Positions 27,269 through 36,238 are shown, counted from the first letter of the stretch. The stretch is 49,628 bases of DNA from Paraglaciecola sp. 20A4 (GCF_011378905.1 NZ_WTPY01000033.1:1-49628); one strand, 5' to 3'. The notes: generated by a model not told the origin, from the letters alone. Translations and numbers: made by a program.

Positions 27269-28567
27269 TTATTCTGTGTGTGTTTGATAAACCGGCTCAC
27301 CGGCGATATAGGTGGCGCTGATGGCTCGATCATCTGCCAACATGCTAAGCGCAAAAATAATATCTTGTACGTCGTTGTGTTGCTCGAATCTAAGGGTGGT
27401 TAATTCATCAAAATTAGGGTTAAGCACGACGAAATCCGCATCTGTACCGGGGTTTAAGTTGCCTATACTATCTGCTAAACCATGGGCAATCGCCGCGCCT
27501 TGCGTCATCAAATATAAGCCATGAAGTGGTTGTAATTGATCGCCGCGCAATTGACCTACTTTATAGGCTTCACCTAAGGTGCGCAGCATACTAAAACTCG
27601 TGCCCGCACCAACATCTGTTGCTAAAGCTACTGGTATATTGTATTTCTCAGCTGTTTTAAGATCGAATAACCCACTGCCTAAAAACAGATTTGAGGTGGG
27701 GCAAAAAGCGATACTTGCGCCGCTTTGTGCCATTCGTTGCCATTCATGTTCCTGCATATGAATGCAATGTCCAAAAACTGCTTTGGGGCGCAACATATTA
27801 AATTTATCGTAGACATCAAGATAACCATTATGTTTGGGAAACAGCGAATTTACCCAGGCAATTTCATGCAGATTTTCATTTAAATGGGTTTGAATATATA
27901 CATCTGGATACTGCTGGGCTAATTCACCTAAAAGGTGTAATTGCTCGGGACTACTGGTCGGCGCAAAACGAGGGGTAATGGCATACAGTAATCGATCTTT
28001 TTTGTGCCAACGGTCAATTAATTCAGCGCTTTCTATCTGGGCTTTTTTAGGCGTATCTTGAAGCCAAGTTGGGCAATGTCTGTCCATACAGACTTTACCT
28101 GCAATCAGCAGCATATTGTGCCTTTGGGCAGCAGCAAATAATGCATCGGCTGCGCACTGATGTACCGAAGAATAGACCATGGCACTGGTAGTGCCGTGAC
28201 GGTAAAGTTGGCGTAAGAAAATATCAGCAATGTGCGCCGCATACTCGGGTTCGGCAAATTTACGTTCCGTGGGGAAGGTGTATTTTTCTAGCCAATCTAG
28301 TAGTTGCTCACCAAAACTCGCAAGCATCTCTGTCTGGGGGAAATGCAAATGGCTGTCAATAAAGCCGGGTACAATGAGTTGGCCAGAAAAATCATGGATT
28401 ACAACGTCAAGATATTGATTTTCAATGTTTTTTCTTTCACCTGTTGCAATGATTTTACCGTTACGCGTAACCATTGATCCGTCGTGTATATAGGTATAAT
28501 CATCTTCAGGATGGTTACTTTGTTGTGTAAAGTGCAAAATAGATGCGAGGTATAAATGTGTTGTCAT
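27269..28567 (-). CDS. guaD: Guanine deaminase
   Basis: Zinc-dependent amidohydrolase converting guanine to xanthine. Seen: SHLHFPQTEM (metal-binding HxH), HLNENLHEI and GHCIHMQEHEW (further His ligands and catalytic Glu), LATDVGAGTSFSML (metal-binding Asp), and the typical HGLADSIGNLNPGTDADFVVLN near the end. ATG 28567 gives 432 residues and starts 16 bases after the uraH stop. The in-frame TTG at 28612 would overlap uraH and adds no family sequence. Within the operon it feeds xanthine to XdhAB. Confidence 0.92.
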   Translation of the reverse strand: MTTHLYLASILHFTQQSNHPEDDYTYIHDGSMVTRNGKIIATGERKNIENQYLDVVIHDFSGQLIVPGFIDSHLHFPQTEMLASFGEQLLDWLEKYTFPTERKFAEPEYAAHIADIFLRQLYRHGTTSAMVYSSVHQCAADALFAAAQRHNMLLIAGKVCMDRHCPTWLQDTPKKAQIESAELIDRWHKKDRLLYAITPRFAPTSSPEQLHLLGELAQQYPDVYIQTHLNENLHEIAWVNSLFPKHNGYLDVYDKFNMLRPKAVFGHCIHMQEHEWQRMAQSGASIAFCPTSNLFLGSGLFDLKTAEKYNIPVALATDVGAGTSFSMLRTLGEAYKVGQLRGDQLQPLHGLYLMTQGAAIAHGLADSIGNLNPGTDADFVVLNPNFDELTTLRFEQHNDVQDIIFALSMLADDRAISATYIAGEPVYQTHTE

Positions 28568-28583
28568 TGAATAAAGTATTCCA

Positions 28584-28916
28584 TTAGCTACCGCGGTAAC
28601 TACTAAAGCCAAAAGGCGAAATAAGAAGCGGGATATGGTAGTGACCGCCGTCTTGCGTTATTTCAAAATGCACATCAACGAAAGGATAAAATGCGCTACC
28701 GTGCTGGCTAGATAAATATTCCCCGGTCACAAACCTAAGGTGATAATACCCAGCTGAAATAACTAATTTTCCCCATTGATTACAGCGGCCATCAGCGTCG
28801 GTTATTGCATGGTTAATATCACCATTAGGAGCGGTTAATATAAGCTGCATATTTGAGGCTGGTTTACCTAGTGTGGTGTCCAAAACATGGCTGGAAAGTG
28901 ACGGTGTTTTACTCAT
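28584..28916 (-). CDS. uraH: 5-hydroxyisourate hydrolase (transthyretin-like)
   Basis: Hydrolyses 5-hydroxyisourate to OHCU. At 110 residues it is a typical bacterial transthyretin-related protein: the N-terminal LSSHVLDTTLGKPAS with the catalytic His, GRCNQW, and the diagnostic C-terminal YRGS preceded by YHIPLLISPFGFSS. There is no signal peptide, so it is cytoplasmic. Its start overlaps the end of uraD by 8 bases, pointing to coupled translation of the two consecutive enzymes. Confidence 0.95.
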   Translation of the reverse strand: MSKTPSLSSHVLDTTLGKPASNMQLILTAPNGDINHAITDADGRCNQWGKLVISAGYYHLRFVTGEYLSSQHGSAFYPFVDVHFEITQDGGHYHIPLLISPFGFSSYRGS

Positions 28917-29418
28917 CTGATAAGCCTTTTAATATACGTAAATTGGTTATTTTAATCTGTTCATCACTCGCATTGGTAATCTCAGCGGGTGTGGTGTTGT
29001 CAATCCGTCGCTCAATTTCCTTAAGCATGGTGTGCGCATCGAGTCCACTGGCGCAAATGATAAAAATAAAACCGTGTTTCTCTTTGTAAGCCTGATTTAA
29101 TTTTTGTAACGCGATTAACGTCGCTTCATCCGCTTGACGAGCGCCATCTTGCTCGTTGCTCGCCATGGCTTTAGTGCTGGCATACTTTTCACGTAAGCTA
29201 TTGATATCGCCAATCATTGGATGAGCATCGAACGCTTGTAAAAAGTCCTCGCGTTTCATTTCTTGCCAATTAGCCCTTGCCCGCTGAAGGACATTAGGCG
29301 TATTAGCATAAGGACGCTGTTCTTGCATTTTGGTTACCCAACGTTTGGCTGCGCAAGTTTGGGCGAAAAATTTTTCCGCGTTTTCAACGGTACTGTTATT
29401 CAGTTCATCTAAGGTCAT
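28909..29418 (-). CDS. uraD: OHCU decarboxylase
   Basis: Decarboxylates 2-oxo-4-hydroxy-4-carboxy-5-ureidoimidazoline to (S)-allantoin. Seen: AHPMIGD with the catalytic His (about residue 66-72), SNEQDGA, and the helical KHGFIFIICASGLDAHTMLKEIERR near the C-terminus. 169 residues, as expected. It overlaps xdhC upstream by 4 bases and uraH downstream by 8. Confidence 0.95.
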   Translation of the reverse strand: MTLDELNNSTVENAEKFFAQTCAAKRWVTKMQEQRPYANTPNVLQRARANWQEMKREDFLQAFDAHPMIGDINSLREKYASTKAMASNEQDGARQADEATLIALQKLNQAYKEKHGFIFIICASGLDAHTMLKEIERRIDNTTPAEITNASDEQIKITNLRILKGLSDE

Positions 29419-30308
29419 AATAAGTCTTTAAGCTCTTTTGAAGCGCGCCATACTTTCGCTTGTTTCTGGCGCTGTGTTCCACTTTTATTGCTCTGATCTG
29501 CGTTGATTTGCCCATCTGTAACACCTTTACAATTGAGGCGTTGAATAAGCTGCCCTGCAATAGATATGGCCACCTCAATCGGACGTTTTCCGGGTATATC
29601 CAATATGCCAATTGGACTGACTAAACGGTTTGGCTCAAAAGTGTCCGGCATACGAGCGGCGATACGGGTGGCAAAGCGCTTGGCTTTGGTGTTTGAGCCT
29701 ATCATGCCGATATACGGCACGTCAGGGCGCTTAAGTGCCGCTTCCACAATCGCGTAATCTAACTGGTGGTTATGGGTCATTATTACCACCCAACTGTCAT
29801 TAGGTGCTAACGAAATATGCTCAGCTGGTTCGTCGCTAACAATCATCTTTAGGTTGGCGAAATTGAACGTTTCCTTGCCCCTTGGAAATAGCTGTTCTCT
29901 TTGATCAATCCATTGTATTTGCAAAGGCAATTGTGCCAGCAGCGGTATCAGGGCGTGAGCTACATGTCCGGCACCGAAAACTTGCACGGTTTGACATTGC
30001 TCTACCATCACTTCGAATAACACATTCACCGCACCACCGCAGCATTGCCCTAGTTTGCTTGATAAGGGGTAATGCTCAATATGTTGAGTATGCTCATTAC
30101 CCGCTAATAAAGCGCGCGCCAGCTCTGTGGCTGCAAATTCAAGATGACCGCCACCTATAGTATCGAACGTTTCATCACCGGTAATGACCATTTTGCTACC
30201 ATTACCGCGAGGGGTTGAACCTGCAGATGCCAACACAGTCACTAATACATAGGCTCTACCTTGTTCTTGGCATTGATGTAGGGCGTCAAACCATTTATTG
30301 GTGTTCAT
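29415..30308 (-). CDS. xdhC: Xanthine dehydrogenase accessory protein XdhC
   Basis: Binds molybdenum cofactor, helps its sulfuration and inserts it into XdhB. Seen: the N-terminal VLVTVLASAGSTPRGNGSKMVI, a conserved CCGGAVNV loop, and a Rossmann-like C-terminal domain with VQVFGAGHVAHALIPLL, MTHNHQLDYAIVEAAL and YIGMIGSNTKAKRFA. The start is one base after the xdhB stop and the end overlaps uraD (ATGA), so it sits in the middle of a coupled operon. The basic tail from about residue 270 is not part of the family core. Confidence 0.93.
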   Translation of the reverse strand: MNTNKWFDALHQCQEQGRAYVLVTVLASAGSTPRGNGSKMVITGDETFDTIGGGHLEFAATELARALLAGNEHTQHIEHYPLSSKLGQCCGGAVNVLFEVMVEQCQTVQVFGAGHVAHALIPLLAQLPLQIQWIDQREQLFPRGKETFNFANLKMIVSDEPAEHISLAPNDSWVVIMTHNHQLDYAIVEAALKRPDVPYIGMIGSNTKAKRFATRIAARMPDTFEPNRLVSPIGILDIPGKRPIEVAISIAGQLIQRLNCKGVTDGQINADQSNKSGTQRQKQAKVWRASKELKDLL

Positions 30309-30309
30309 A

Positions 30310-32661
30310 TTAGTTGTGCACGCTGATTGACGTGTTACAAAGCGACTCGATGCACTTCAGTACTGCTTCAGGTGTGGCGGGCGCTGGAAGTTGCGGGTCC
30401 TGTTTATAATCCGTGAGACTTGATATGGCGTCTTTTAAAGCGCACCAGACAGAATTGGCTAGCATAAAGGGTGGCTCACCTACCGCTTTTGAGTGATAAA
30501 TACTGTCTTCATCATTATCCCGCTGATACAAATCAACGTTAAATATTTTTGGTGTATCACCAATAGCGGGGATTTTATAAGTGGCAGGGTTGTTACTTAT
30601 CAATCGGCCGTTATCGTCCCATTTTAAGTCTTCAGTGGTTAGCCAGCCCATACCTTGTATAAAGCCACCTTCAATTTGGCCAACATCAATAGCAGGGTTT
30701 AAACTGCGCCCTACATCGTGAAGAATATCGACACGTTCGACCTTGTATTCCCCGGTTAATATGTCAATGGCGACTTCAGAAACCGATGCACCATAAGCGA
30801 AGTAGAAAAATGGGCGTCCGTTACCTGTGCTGCGGTCATAATGAATTTTCGGTGTTTTATAAAAGCCAGTAGATGAAAGTGAAACGCGGCCAATGTAAGC
30901 ATTTTGGACAAGCTCTACAAAATCAATACTATGCTTGCCTAACATAACCTTATTATTAGCGAAGATGACATCTTGGGCAGTTAAGCCAGAGGCATTTATT
31001 TCAGCGGCATAAAATTCAGCTAAGCGTTGCTTGATAGTAATACAGGCATTTTGCGCTGCTTTACCGTTTAAGTCAGTACCGCTGGATGCGGCGGTTGGTG
31101 ACGTATTCGGCACTTTATCTGTGCGGGTAGATGTCACTTCCACGTCATGCAGGGAAATACCAAATTCATTGGCAACGATTTGGCCAATCTTGGTATGCAG
31201 ACCTTGGCCCATTTCTGTGCCACCGTGATTTATTTGCATGCTGCCGTCTGTGTAAACATGGAGCAAGGCACCCGCTTGATTCAAATGTTTGGCGGTAAAT
31301 GAAATACCAAATTTAACCGGCGTTAGCGATAGGCCTCTTTTAATAATGGGGCTAGTTTTATTGAATTCGCCGATGGTTTTTCTGCGCGCCCAATAATCTG
31401 ACGAGTCTTCTAAGCGGCTGATAATATCCTCCAATAAATTGTGTTCGACAGTCATACCGTAGGGCGTAATATTACGCTGATTTTCACCGTATAAATTTAG
31501 CTTACGCACCGTTAGCGGATCTTTATTTACGCTACGTGCGATGGCATCCATCATAGCTTCTGCCACTATCATCCCTTGCGGCCCACCAAAACCACGGTAA
31601 GCGGTATGTGAAACCTGATTGGTGCGACAGCGATGACCAGCAACATTAACGTTCTCAAAGTAATAACCGTTGTCACAATGAAACATAGCTCGGTCGACAA
31701 TGGCGTCGGACAGGTCAGGGGAGTGTCCGCAATTGCCATTTATTTCTATATCAGCCGCATTTATCAGTCCATCTTTATCAAAACCGACCTTGTAATAATT
31801 CTCGAAGGGGTGACGCTTTCCCGTCGCAATCATGTCTTGCATGCGTGGTAAGCGCAGTTTTACTGCACACTGGTTTCGCTTGGCGAGTAAGGCTGCAATG
31901 CATGCCCATTGAGCAGCCTGAGTTTCTTTACCGCCAAACCCACCGCCCATACGGCGCATATCCACCACGACCTTGTGCAATTTACAATTTAACACTTCCG
32001 CAATCAGTTTTTGAACTTCGCTAGGATGTTGGCTTGAGGTATAAACCAGCACTCGGTCTTCTTCTTCATTAATGGCCATGGAAACCTGGCCTTCAAGATA
32101 CATATGTTCTTGACCACCAATGCTTAGATGATTCTCGGCGGTGAAGTCACTGACTTTATATGCCGCAGCAAAATCACCCTGTTGCATGTAATGAGGTGGG
32201 CGCACAAAATTACGTTGTTGCTTGGCCACTTCGATGCTTAAACAAGGTGCAGTTGGTGCTATCTCTATTTTTGCCTTAAGGGCTGCTTGACGAGCGTGTT
32301 GTACGGTGTCGGCGAGGACTGCAAATATCGCTTGGCCGTGAAACAGCACGTTGTTTTGCGCGAAAATAGGATCGCCATCAAACACCGGGGCAATATCAAT
32401 ATGCCCTGGCACATCGTCAACGGTAATTACATCTATTACCCCCGAGCTGGCCCATACTTCAGTGAGATCTAACGATTTGATAACCCCTGACGCCGCAGGG
32501 CTAGTGCCAATAGCGGCAAATTGTAAATTAGCAGGCTGGGGCATGTCATCGACGTAACGCGCCTGTCCACTGACCTGACGAATGGCACTTTCGTGAGGAT
32601 GTGATTTACCAACTTTACCCTGTGGGTTGTTAGTAAAGGGCTGTTCTATCAGTTTACGCAT
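30310..32661 (-). CDS. xdhB: Xanthine dehydrogenase, molybdopterin-binding subunit
   Basis: Catalytic large subunit that hydroxylates hypoxanthine and xanthine to urate. The N-terminal a/b-hammerhead (residues 20-130: ESAIRQVSGQARYVDDM) is followed by the Mo-binding domain with RRMGGGFGGKE, HTAYRGFGGPQGM, GGTEMGQGLHTKIGQ, SPTAASSGTDLNG and the C-terminal SKAVGEPPFMLANSVW that carries the catalytic Glu. 783 residues, the usual length for bacterial XdhB. It is the second gene of the operon, 65 bases after xdhA with a 10-base homopolymer in the gap. Confidence 0.95.
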   Translation of the reverse strand: MRKLIEQPFTNNPQGKVGKSHPHESAIRQVSGQARYVDDMPQPANLQFAAIGTSPAASGVIKSLDLTEVWASSGVIDVITVDDVPGHIDIAPVFDGDPIFAQNNVLFHGQAIFAVLADTVQHARQAALKAKIEIAPTAPCLSIEVAKQQRNFVRPPHYMQQGDFAAAYKVSDFTAENHLSIGGQEHMYLEGQVSMAINEEEDRVLVYTSSQHPSEVQKLIAEVLNCKLHKVVVDMRRMGGGFGGKETQAAQWACIAALLAKRNQCAVKLRLPRMQDMIATGKRHPFENYYKVGFDKDGLINAADIEINGNCGHSPDLSDAIVDRAMFHCDNGYYFENVNVAGHRCRTNQVSHTAYRGFGGPQGMIVAEAMMDAIARSVNKDPLTVRKLNLYGENQRNITPYGMTVEHNLLEDIISRLEDSSDYWARRKTIGEFNKTSPIIKRGLSLTPVKFGISFTAKHLNQAGALLHVYTDGSMQINHGGTEMGQGLHTKIGQIVANEFGISLHDVEVTSTRTDKVPNTSPTAASSGTDLNGKAAQNACITIKQRLAEFYAAEINASGLTAQDVIFANNKVMLGKHSIDFVELVQNAYIGRVSLSSTGFYKTPKIHYDRSTGNGRPFFYFAYGASVSEVAIDILTGEYKVERVDILHDVGRSLNPAIDVGQIEGGFIQGMGWLTTEDLKWDDNGRLISNNPATYKIPAIGDTPKIFNVDLYQRDNDEDSIYHSKAVGEPPFMLANSVWCALKDAISSLTDYKQDPQLPAPATPEAVLKCIESLCNTSISVHN

Positions 32662-32688
32662 GGAAACAACCTCGCTGTAACGCTTTAT

Positions 32689-32698
32689 GGGGGGGGGG
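32689..32698. repeat. Ten-base G homopolymer between xdhA and xdhB
   Basis: Ten consecutive G on the plus strand (ten C in the operon mRNA), 28 bases before the xdhB start codon and 28 bases after xdhA. Runs of this length are prone to slippage; in this position length changes could alter mRNA folding around xdhB. Confidence 0.9.
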
Positions 32699-32726
32699 CG
32701 TTCGATTGTATCGTACCGGAATGAAG

Positions 32727-34169
32727 TTATTCATAAGCGTGCACCCGCGTCTCTATTTTATGGTTTTGCTGATTACTTTGTAACCAAAAACGTTTCCAAA
32801 GATTAACGATCATTGTTTGCCGATAGTCCGCACTTGCACGTACATCGTCGATAGGGTTAAACGCCTGACTCAATGCATTTTTACCGGCTTCAAACGTGGC
32901 ACTTTGTGACCAATCTTTACCCACTATTGCAGCGCGTAAATCGGTTGCTGAGGCGGGGGTAGCAGCAACGCCACCAAAACCACTACTCACATCCTGAATC
33001 ACATTGTCATTATCGATCGTTAGATTAAACACTGCACATACGGCTGATATATCGTCTTCTTGGCGTTTAGATATTTTATAGGCACTGATTTTGCTATTCG
33101 GTTTTTTGTATGGGATAAAAATAGCTTCAATCCATTCATCTTTTTGCAACAGTGTTTGCCGATAGCCCGTGAAGAATTCATTGATGGGGATGTCTCGGCG
33201 GGTTGAGCCATTGTCTACTTTAACGCGTGCATTTAGGGCTAAAAGAGCAGGGGGCATGTCACCAATCGGCGACGCGTTTGCCACATTACCACCCAGCGTT
33301 GCTTGATTTCGTATTGGGGTAGATGCAAAACGGTCGAGTAGCTCATGTAACTCGGGAAAATGTGACAGTAACAGTGTTTCCATCTTGCTTAATGGCACTG
33401 CTGCACCAATGTTAAGGCCTGAGTCTGTCTCATGCAAAACGTGCAGTTCGGCAACGTTTGTCAGGCTAATAAGCGTCGGCAGGCTTTTTAGCTGTTGGGT
33501 GACTTCTAGTGCTAAATCTGTACTGCCAGCGAATTTGCGCCCATTAGGGTGAGTTTGTATGACGTGCGCTAATTCAGCTCTACTGGTCGGCATTAAAAGG
33601 TTATCAAGGCCCGCTTTAGACATATTTAATTGGGTTAATTGCGTCAAAGTTGTTATTTGACTCTGGCTAAATTTATCGTCGATTGTGCCCGTACATGATG
33701 CTACAGCGGCATCAATAATAGGACGGTAACCGGTACAGCGACATAAATTTCCACCAAGGGCGATATTGATTTGTTCTCTGTTTGGTACTTCGCCTTGCTG
33801 ATATAAAGCAAACATTGACATAACAAAGCCGGGTGTACAAAAGCCGCATTGTGAACCGTGAGCGTCAACCATAGCGGCTTGCACCGGATGAAGCTTATCG
33901 CCGTCAGCTAAATGCTCAACGGTTAACAGTTGTTTGCCATGGATAGCAGATAAGAAAGTGACGCAACTATTTAGAGCGCGATACTCAAGTGCAGAGCCAT
34001 GATCGTTTGCCTGCGCAATGACGACGGTGCAAGCACCGCAATCGCCTGATGCGCAACCTTCTTTAGTACCGCTTAAGCGGCAATCATCCCGAAGGTAATT
34101 AAGCAGTGTTGTGTCTGCTTGAGTTGCATCAATGTGCACAGCTTTGTCGTTAAGTAGAAAGCTGATCAT
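32727..34169 (-). CDS. xdhA: Xanthine dehydrogenase, FeS/FAD small subunit
   Basis: Electron-transfer subunit. Residues 1-90 hold the plant-type 2Fe-2S cluster (C39, C44, C47, C69) and residues 95-160 the second 2Fe-2S cluster (C108, C111, C143, C145 in CGFCTPG and CRCTGYRP). The FAD domain (about 190-360) contains KFAGSTDLALEVTQ and ATLGGNVANASPIGDMPPAL, and a CO-dehydrogenase-flavoprotein C-terminal domain follows. Electrons go from the Mo site of XdhB to NAD+. It is the first gene of the purine operon, with GGAG about 8 bases before ATG and a promoter plus RutR-like operator upstream. Confidence 0.95.
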   Translation of the reverse strand: MISFLLNDKAVHIDATQADTTLLNYLRDDCRLSGTKEGCASGDCGACTVVIAQANDHGSALEYRALNSCVTFLSAIHGKQLLTVEHLADGDKLHPVQAAMVDAHGSQCGFCTPGFVMSMFALYQQGEVPNREQINIALGGNLCRCTGYRPIIDAAVASCTGTIDDKFSQSQITTLTQLTQLNMSKAGLDNLLMPTSRAELAHVIQTHPNGRKFAGSTDLALEVTQQLKSLPTLISLTNVAELHVLHETDSGLNIGAAVPLSKMETLLLSHFPELHELLDRFASTPIRNQATLGGNVANASPIGDMPPALLALNARVKVDNGSTRRDIPINEFFTGYRQTLLQKDEWIEAIFIPYKKPNSKISAYKISKRQEDDISAVCAVFNLTIDNDNVIQDVSSGFGGVAATPASATDLRAAIVGKDWSQSATFEAGKNALSQAFNPIDDVRASADYRQTMIVNLWKRFWLQSNQQNHKIETRVHAYE

Positions 34170-34211
34170 AGTTATCTCCGAGTGAGCCAGTCATAAATAG
34201 TGTGAATACTA

Positions 34212-34239
34212 TTTATATAATAACGTGAATTAATACAAA
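34212..34239 (-). promoter_or_regulatory. Predicted promoter of the xdhA operon
   Basis: Minus strand: -35 TTTGTA (34239-34234), 16-base spacer, -10 TATAAA (34217-34212). It is placed directly downstream of the dyad at 34241-34260 and 42 bases before the xdhA start. Confidence 0.5.
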
Positions 34240-34240
34240 A

Positions 34241-34260
34241 ACCAGACCAACTGGTCAGGT
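34241..34260. promoter_or_regulatory. RutR-like operator before xdhA
   Basis: ACCAGACCAACTGGTCAGGT is an inverted repeat (ACC-A-GACCA-AC-TGGTC-A-GGT) with a single mismatched pair. The core GACCA-N2-TGGTC is the RutR consensus known from E. coli (TTGACCANNTGGTCAA). A 14-base stretch covering its left half (34236-34249) recurs with one change before the purine permease gene (37647-37660). Confidence 0.8.
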
Positions 34261-34439
34261 TCTTGCAATTTAGTTTACAGCTCTTGGTATCATGAGTGTT
34301 TGGTGTCGTTGTATTTTTCATGCTGGAGTGTATGAATCAATGCGCGATTAATGCCTAAGTCGCTAATTTTTAATGATTAACGTACCTATAGGCAAAGTAA
34401 GGTTTTTTAGGTAGCATGTTAACTAATTGTTAATGAGGC

Positions 34440-34467
34440 TTGACCGGCTAGAGATACTAGCCATAAA
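34440..34467 (+). promoter_or_regulatory. Promoter of the TetR gene with a dyad in its spacer
   Basis: -35 TTGACC (34440-34445) and -10 CATAAA (34462-34467), 16-base spacer, ending 21 bases before the regulator's ATG. The spacer is itself a dyad, GGCTAG-N5-CTAGCC (34446-34462), so a repressor could sit between the two promoter boxes. Confidence 0.5.
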
Positions 34468-34488
34468 TAAAGGGAACTAACGGATTCA

Positions 34489-35133
34489 ATGAGTGACTCA
34501 TTATCGAAAAAAAATGACAGTATCGGTGCAATAAATCGTACGAATATTCTCGCGGCTGCGGAAAAAGAGTTTGCAATTCATGGGTTTAAGGGGACTCGGG
34601 TGCAGCGTATTGCGGACCGAGCGGAGCTGCCAAAAACCAATGTTCTATACTACTTTAAATCTAAAGACGGTCTGTATTTAGCTTTGCTACAAGAAATTTT
34701 AAGCCTTTGGAATAGCAGTTTTGATAATGCCAAGGCTCAGGACGACCCAGCAGAGGTACTGGCGACGTATATCGCGGACAAAATGGAAATATCCCGTCTT
34801 CGTCCTGACGCGTCGAAGATTTTTGCACTGGAAATCATCAACGGTGCACCAAACTTGAGCAGTTTTTTTAAAGATCAACATTCATCTTGGATGAATTCAC
34901 GGGTTTCGGTGCTGCGTCAATGGATAGAATTGGGAAAGCTTCCTGAAATTGATCCCCATTATCTTTTATTTAATATTTGGGCAAGTAGCCAACATTATGC
35001 AGATTTTTCTGCGCAAATTACTGAACTAAAAGGCCAAGCGATGGATCAAATCGAATTCGCAAACGCCACCAAGAGTTTAGTTAAACTTATATTGCAAGGC
35101 TGCGGCCTAACAGTACCACCACGATTTCAATAA
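34489..35133 (+). CDS. TetR-family regulator, RutR-like
   Basis: A 214-residue repressor/activator. The N-terminal HTH (about residues 17-65: NRTNILAAAEKEFAIHGFKG...VQRIADRAELPKTNVLYYFKSKDGLY) closely follows RutR. The C-terminal ligand domain has the RutR-type ending FANATKSLVKLILQGCGL. RutR of E. coli answers to uracil/thymine and controls pyrimidine and purine genes. Here the surrounding genes and the two matching operators suggest a purine or urate-pathway ligand. It probably forms an operon with puuE, 13 bases downstream, and lies divergent from xdhA. Confidence 0.85.
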   Translation: MSDSLSKKNDSIGAINRTNILAAAEKEFAIHGFKGTRVQRIADRAELPKTNVLYYFKSKDGLYLALLQEILSLWNSSFDNAKAQDDPAEVLATYIADKMEISRLRPDASKIFALEIINGAPNLSSFFKDQHSSWMNSRVSVLRQWIELGKLPEIDPHYLLFNIWASSQHYADFSAQITELKGQAMDQIEFANATKSLVKLILQGCGLTVPPRFQ

Positions 35134-35146
35134 CAAGAGACAGGAA

Positions 35147-36052
35147 ATGAACCACGCGTATCCACGAGACTTAATTGGTTATGGCGACACTCCGCCCAAT
35201 CCAAACTGGCCAGGCAAAGCAAAGATTGCAGTACAGTTTGTGCTTAACTACGAAGAAGGGGGGGAGAGCAGTGTGCTACACGGCGATGAGGCGTCCGAAG
35301 TATTTTTATCGGAGATCATTGGCGCACAAGCATATCGAGATCGTCATCTAAGCATGGAATCCATGTATGAATATGGCAGTCGTGCAGGTTTTTGGCGCCT
35401 TCATCGGTTATTTGAACGACTGAACGTTCCCATCACGGTATTTGGTGTAACGATGGCGTTGCAGCGTAATCCTGAGGCCGTTGCGGCAATGAAAGAAGCA
35501 AATTGGGAGATTGCCAGCCACGCCATGCGCTGGATCCATTATCAAAATATGCCTGAAGCGCAAGAACGCAAAATGATCGACGCATCAATGCAACTCCATC
35601 AGGCGATAACGGGTTCAAAGCCCAAGGGGTGGTATACCGGCCGTACGAGTCCAAATACACTTAAGCTGATCTCCCAACGTGATGATCTGCTTTATTGTGC
35701 GGACTCTTATGCAGATGATTTACCTTATTACGACACCAATCACGATAAACCTTTGCTGATTGTGCCTTACACGCTTGACACCAATGACATGCGTTTTGCA
35801 AGTGCCCAGGGATTCAATAGCGGCGAGCAGTTCTTCCAGTATTTAAAAGATGCTTTTGACGTATTGTATGAGGAAGGTGATTACGCCCCTAAAATGCTCT
35901 CAATCGGTTTACATTGCCGTATTATCGGGCGACCCGCACGTATGGCCGCCTTACAGCGTTTTATTGAGTATGTGCAAGAACATGATCGCGTCTGGTTATG
36001 CACTCGTCAAGAAATTGCTGAACATTGGCGAGATAATTTTCCGTTCAAATAA
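35147..36052 (+). CDS. puuE: Allantoinase PuuE (polysaccharide-deacetylase-like)
   Basis: Hydrolyses allantoin to allantoate. It belongs to the PuuE group of the carbohydrate esterase 4 fold, unrelated to the amidohydrolase AllB. Seen: RDLIGYGDTPPNPNWPGKAKIAVQFVLNYEEG at the start, SRAGFWRLHRLFERLNVPITVFG, SHAMRWIHYQNM (metal-binding His) and the end SIGLHCRIIGRPARMAALQRFIEYV. 301 residues, typical. The ribosome binding site AGGAA precedes ATG; it is co-directional with the TetR gene. Confidence 0.93.
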   Translation: MNHAYPRDLIGYGDTPPNPNWPGKAKIAVQFVLNYEEGGESSVLHGDEASEVFLSEIIGAQAYRDRHLSMESMYEYGSRAGFWRLHRLFERLNVPITVFGVTMALQRNPEAVAAMKEANWEIASHAMRWIHYQNMPEAQERKMIDASMQLHQAITGSKPKGWYTGRTSPNTLKLISQRDDLLYCADSYADDLPYYDTNHDKPLLIVPYTLDTNDMRFASAQGFNSGEQFFQYLKDAFDVLYEEGDYAPKMLSIGLHCRIIGRPARMAALQRFIEYVQEHDRVWLCTRQEIAEHWRDNFPFK

Positions 36053-36163
36053 GGCAATTCAATACCATCAAAAATGTGAATTTTGCGGAATTACATAGCT
36101 AATAGATAAAATAAATGTGCGTCAAGCTGATGATTTTAAGTAATAACATTTAGAGCAAGATAT

Positions 36164-36203
36164 AAAAAACCGTGATAATCGACCAACTATCACGGTTTTT
36201 TTT
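36164..36203. terminator. Strong bidirectional terminator between puuE and the permease gene
   Basis: A 14-bp stem AAAAAACCGTGATA / TATCACGGTTTTTT (36164-36177 with 36188-36201), 10-base loop, T8 on the right and A6 on the left. It serves both convergent genes. Confidence 0.92.
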
Positions 36204-36238
36204 CGCCCTTTAACTAACGTTAAAGTAAGGCAATAGTC

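Noticed and set aside
28568-28612. TTG start of guaD inside uraH
   Set aside because: The added residues do not match guanine deaminases and the ATG at 28567 is well placed after the uraH stop.
29882-30160. Plus-strand frames across xdhC and xdhB
   Set aside because: Antisense shadows of strongly supported purine genes with no family similarity.
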